Position numbers and translations under genes: made by a program. 8,979 nucleotides of DNA from an uncultured Desulfuromonas sp. (GTDB lineage: Bacteria; Desulfobacterota; Desulfuromonadia; Desulfuromonadales; Trichloromonadaceae): positions 1 to 8,979 of the forward strand of contig CALJLX010000015.1 in the NCBI GenBank assembly GCA_937982495.1, written 5' to 3'. Positions within the stretch are counted from its first letter, which is position 1; the number at the start of each line of letters is the position of its first letter. This document shows, piece by piece, positions 6,730-8,979 of the stretch. Under the pieces are notes generated by a model, which saw nothing but the letters and a program-made list of their open reading frames with translations, ran no database searches and was not told where the DNA came from.

Positions 6730-6759
6730 AGTATAGCCATAGCCCCGCGTTTCTGACAA
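6730..6759 (-). promoter_or_regulatory. Sigma70 promoter of the 6S RNA gene
   Basis: On the - strand TTGTCA (6759-6754; 5 of 6) is followed after 18 bp by TATACT (6735-6730; 5 of 6). Transcription should start near A6723/A6722, just before the strand that closes the RNA helix. This is the strongest sigma70 promoter match in the window and fits a highly expressed stable RNA. Confidence 0.75.
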
Positions 6760-6930
6760 GAAAAATCTCCCGCCCCGCGCCCCAGCTCCCCTTCCAAGGC
6801 ATCAGGTGTCTTTTTTTCCGCGCTTCCCAGCTGCCCGGTTAAGTGGCAGCACCCCCCTTTGCTGCCGGTATTTTAGGCGGAAAATTTTCTTATATTTCTG
6901 TAAGTTACCGAAAACAAACACATTATCTGT

Positions 6931-6947
6931 TTGGCATTGCTGATGCT
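6931..6947 (+). promoter_or_regulatory. Candidate sigma54 (RpoN) promoter for amtB
   Basis: TTGGCATTGCTGATGCT matches the -24/-12 consensus YTGGCACGRNNNTTGCW at 11 of 14 defined positions. The essential GG (6933-6934) and GC (6945-6946) are exactly 10 nt apart. Initiation would fall near 6958, giving a leader of about 125 nt. Sigma54 control is usual for nitrogen-assimilation genes such as amtB, which supports the call. Confidence 0.5.
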
Positions 6948-7032
6948 AAAGAGCTTGGCAATGCACGGCGGCTTCGGCGATGCGCCAGGAAGCGGGGAGG
7001 AATGCCCCCATCCGGTGCGAGAGCGAACAGGC

Positions 7033-7051
7033 AGGCGGAGGGTTTCCGCCT
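7033..7051 (+). promoter_or_regulatory. Leader hairpin upstream of amtB
   Basis: AGGCGGA (7033-7039) pairs with TCCGCCT (7045-7051) around a GGGTT loop, ending 20 nt before the Shine-Dalgarno sequence of amtB. There is no T-run after it, so it is not a terminator on its own. It might be part of an antitermination or translational control leader, or incidental. Confidence 0.3.
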
Positions 7052-7083
7052 CTCATCACCTTGACCCAGCGGGAGGAAGCGAC

Positions 7084-8394
7084 ATGAAAAGGTTTTTCAA
7101 GTACATCGGTTTCGGGCTGCTCCTGGCCTTGCCCTGGCCGGTCCTGGCCGAGGAGGCACCCCTGACGGAGGTGGCCTATATCCTCAACACCTTTTCCTTC
7201 TTGATCAGCGGCGTGTTGGTCATGTGGATGGCCGCCGGTTTCGCCATGCTCGAAGCGGGTCTGGTCAGGACGAAGAATGTGGCCACCATCTGTCTCAAGA
7301 ATATCTCCCTTTTCGGCATCGCCGGGATCCTCTACTACCTGGTCGGCTACAACCTCATGTACAAGGGGGTCGACGGCGGGATCATGGGCAGCCTGGGGCT
7401 TTGGGCGGCGGACGATTCGGCGGCGCTGGCCGGAGATTACGCCGCCAAATACGCGGCGGGTTCCGACTGGTTCTTCCAGATGGTCTTCTGCGGCGCCGCC
7501 TGCTCGGTCGTTTCCGGCTGTGTCGCTGAACGGATCAAACTCTGGTCGTTTCTGCTCTTCTGCGTCGTCCTCACCGGGCTCATCTATCCCATCCAGGGTT
7601 CCTGGGTCTGGGGCGGAGGCTGGTTGAGCGAGATGGGCTTTTCCGACTACGCAGGCTCGACCCTGGTTCATTCCGTCGGCGGCTGGGCGGCCCTCACCGG
7701 CGCCGTCATTCTTGGCGCCCGCAAGGGCAAGTATTCCAAGGGGGGGAAGGTCAATCCGATTCCCGGCTCCAACCTGACCTTGGCGACCATCGGCACCTTC
7801 ATTCTGTGGATGGGCTGGTTCGGTTTCAACGGCGGCAGCGCCCTGGCCTTGGGCAACGCCGGCAGCGCCATCGAGCAGGCCAATGTCTACATCAACACCA
7901 ACCTTGCCGCCTGTGGCGGAATGATCGCGTCGATGATCCTGGTGCAGCTGCTCTACAAAAAGGTCGACGTCACCATGGCCTTGAACGGCGCCCTCGCAGG
8001 TCTGGTCAGCATCACCGCCGGTCCGGCGGCGCCCTCGCCGGGGGGCGCGATTCTTATCGGCGCCGTGGGCGGGATACTGGTGGTACTGGCGGTCCCTTTT
8101 TTCGATAAGCTCAAAATCGACGACGTGGTCGGTGCTCTCTCCGTCCATCTGGTCTGCGGCATCTGGGGAACCCTGGCGGTCCCCTTCAGTAACAGCGAAA
8201 CCAGTTTCCTGACCCAGTTGCTCGGCGTCGTCGCCATCGGCGCCTTCGTGACCCTCTGCAGCAGCCTGGTCTGGCTAGCCATCAAATACACCATCGGTTT
8301 GCGGGTTTCCGAGGAAGAGGAGTATGTCGGCAGCGACGTGGCGGAAATCGGTATGGAGGCTTATCCCTACTTCCAGGGGCGGAATATCAACTGA
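7084..8394 (+). CDS. amtB: Ammonium transporter (Amt family)
   Basis: 436 residues. The ATG at 7084 follows GGAGG (7072-7076) by 7 nt and gives an N-terminal signal sequence ending L-A-E-E (cleavage near 22), as in E. coli AmtB. About eleven membrane helices follow. Pore residues are intact: the twin histidines His196 (in V-H-S-V-G-G) and His355 (in S-V-H-L-V-C-G-I-W-G), the Asp of the F-S-D-Y-A-G-S motif (Asp188), Phe residues in W-F-F-Q-M-V-F (129-135), and W-F-G-F-N-G-G-S-A (245-253). The A-E-R motif at 148-150 is also typical. The cytoplasmic tail keeps G-L-R-V-S-E-E-E-E (405-413) and the terminal E-A-Y segment. That tail is the region that couples subunits and contacts P-II protein GlnK in characterised Amts, so P-II regulation is likely. 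The protein moves ammonium across the inner membrane as a trimer. The next gene, a porin, begins 44 bp downstream. Confidence 0.96.
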   Translation: MKRFFKYIGFGLLLALPWPVLAEEAPLTEVAYILNTFSFLISGVLVMWMAAGFAMLEAGLVRTKNVATICLKNISLFGIAGILYYLVGYNLMYKGVDGGIMGSLGLWAADDSAALAGDYAAKYAAGSDWFFQMVFCGAACSVVSGCVAERIKLWSFLLFCVVLTGLIYPIQGSWVWGGGWLSEMGFSDYAGSTLVHSVGGWAALTGAVILGARKGKYSKGGKVNPIPGSNLTLATIGTFILWMGWFGFNGGSALALGNAGSAIEQANVYINTNLAACGGMIASMILVQLLYKKVDVTMALNGALAGLVSITAGPAAPSPGGAILIGAVGGILVVLAVPFFDKLKIDDVVGALSVHLVCGIWGTLAVPFSNSETSFLTQLLGVVAIGAFVTLCSSLVWLAIKYTIGLRVSEEEEYVGSDVAEIGMEAYPYFQGRNIN

Positions 8395-8438
8395 CGGAAG
8401 TGACGTCCAATCCTTACCCTTAACCAGGAGGAAAGAAC

Positions 8439-8979
8439 ATGAAAAAAATGTGGGTGATTTTTTGTGCGGCCTCGATCTTTGGAGTGACCTGTCCCGGCAC
8501 GTCCTCGGCGGCCGTGGAGGTGGAAGGCGGCGCCTATGTCGGCTTTTATGACAAGTACCTGTGGCGCGGTTTCGATCTGAGCGGCGGCGTCGGTGTCATC
8601 CAGGGGGGCATGGACCTGAGCCACAAGGGGTTCACCCTCAGCTACTGGACCAATATCCAGGCCAATGACGACAAACCAACCTTCAAGTCGGGCGAAGCGA
8701 CCGAAACCGACATCACTCTCGATTACACCTTCAGCCTCAATGACACCGTTTCTCTAAGCGTCGGCAACATCTTCTACAATCTTGACGGTCTGGATGATAC
8801 CAACGAGGCTTATGTCGGCCTGACCTTGAACACCGTACTCGAGCCGACGTTGAAAGCCTACTACGACTGGGATGAGGCCAAGGAAGACGGACTGTTCTTC
8901 ACCGCCTCCATCGGCCATGGTTTCGATCTCGCCGAAGGGTTGTCTTTAAGCCTCGGCGCCCTGATCAGCTACAGCCAGG
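8439..8979 (+). CDS. TorF-family (Gcw_chp-like) outer-membrane porin (3' partial)
   Basis: The first 180 codons are present; the gene runs off the window. The ATG at 8439 is preceded by AGGAGG (8426-8431) with 7-nt spacing, an excellent ribosome-binding site. Residues 1-24 form a Sec signal peptide with cleavage at S-S-A/A. The mature part is made of alternating aromatic and polar beta strands, beginning with G-A-Y-V-G-F-Y-D-K-Y-L-W-R-G-F-D-L-S and followed by I-Q-G-G-M-D-L-S and F-T-L-S-Y-W-T-N. This pattern of S/D-Y-x-x-R-G then Q-G-x-x-D followed by G-x-W/Y-x-S/T-N is characteristic of the TorF/Gcw_chp porin family. Placement directly after amtB in what looks like one operon suggests that it lets ammonium or related solutes through the outer membrane. 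That is inference. The family assignment is fairly firm, the substrate is not. Confidence 0.85.
   Translation, partial: MKKMWVIFCAASIFGVTCPGTSSAAVEVEGGAYVGFYDKYLWRGFDLSGGVGVIQGGMDLSHKGFTLSYWTNIQANDDKPTFKSGEATETDITLDYTFSLNDTVSLSVGNIFYNLDGLDDTNEAYVGLTLNTVLEPTLKAYYDWDEAKEDGLFFTASIGHGFDLAEGLSLSLGALISYSQ

Larger units (their letters stand above)
6724..7083. other. Divergent intergenic region between 6S RNA and amtB
   Basis: About 360 bp with no convincing protein gene. From left to right it holds the 6S promoter (6730-6759), a GC-rich stretch, a weak 4-bp hairpin before a T7 run (6798-6817, + strand), an AT-rich tract (about 6868-6930), the candidate sigma54 element (6931-6947), and a transcribed leader with a hairpin (7033-7051). 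The AT-rich tract just upstream of the sigma54 element could bend (for example by IHF), but no specific site is clear. Confidence 0.6.

Noticed and set aside
6452..6802. Short open frames across the 6S RNA region on both strands
   Set aside because: They have no ribosome-binding sites or recognisable protein features. The region is better explained by RNA structure with its own promoter and terminator.
6798..6817. Possible + strand terminator (GGCA/TGTC before T7)
   Set aside because: The stem is only about 4 bp with a G-T pair, and no + strand transcript is expected there. It is probably just a T-run.
6844..6862. TGGCAG...TTTGCTG resembling a sigma54 promoter
   Set aside because: GG and GC are separated by 14 nt instead of the required 10, so it cannot be a standard -24/-12 element.
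7009..7049. ANTAR-type tandem hexaloop hairpins in the amtB leader
   Set aside because: The hairpin loops are 5 or 7 nt rather than 6, and the required A1/G4 pattern is not met in both loops.
6958..7083. Riboswitch in the amtB leader (c-di-GMP/GEMM or cobalamin type)
   Set aside because: I found neither the conserved GEMM core nor a B12-box-like segment. Only one simple hairpin is clear.
6946..8148. 400-codon - strand frame opposite amtB
   Set aside because: It is antisense to a fully conserved Amt protein, and its composition (Asp/Gly/Gln/His-rich) is typical of a mirror frame of membrane-protein codons.

Overview
The window looks like a piece of chromosome from a GC-rich Gram-negative bacterium, most likely a Desulfuromonadales/Geobacter-type organism. 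This is inferred from an exported c-type haem (CXXCH) protein carrying D-x-D-x-D-G repeats, several Sec signal peptides, an outer-membrane TorF-like porin next to an ammonium transporter, a YcbB-type L,D-transpeptidase, and a proteobacterial-style 6S RNA. No taxonomic marker is present, so the assignment is tentative. There is no mobile element, CRISPR array, tRNA or rRNA.

Left part (1-3403, + strand). Three genes in a row encode exported proteins: the C-terminal part of a haem- and probably calcium-binding protein, a 577-residue secreted protein of unknown function with one EF-hand-like loop and a C-terminal CARDB/Ig-like domain, and a 205-residue periplasmic protein resembling LolA/DUF4412 folds. 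Strong GC-rich hairpins without U-tracts lie in both intergenic gaps. A proper intrinsic terminator (3368-3403) closes the block.

Middle (3404-6371). A YcbB/LdtD-like murein L,D-transpeptidase (+) has its own candidate promoter. It converges tail-to-tail, with a 3-bp gap, on a TraB/PrgY-family membrane protein (-).

Right part (6372-8979). A compact stand-alone RNA gene on the - strand has a near-consensus sigma70 promoter, a long closing helix with a bulge, an open centre, an apical hairpin and an intrinsic terminator. I interpret it as 6S RNA (ssrS), which binds sigma70-RNA polymerase. Divergent from it, amtB (+) has a candidate sigma54 promoter and a leader of about 125 nt, followed 44 bp later by a TorF-family porin that runs off the window. 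Together amtB and the porin look like a nitrogen-responsive ammonium uptake unit across both membranes. A P-II (glnK) gene is not seen and may lie downstream.

No clearly new multi-gene system is evident. The items most worth following up are the 6S locus, the exported haem/calcium cluster with its U-less hairpins, and the sigma54/leader control region of amtB.
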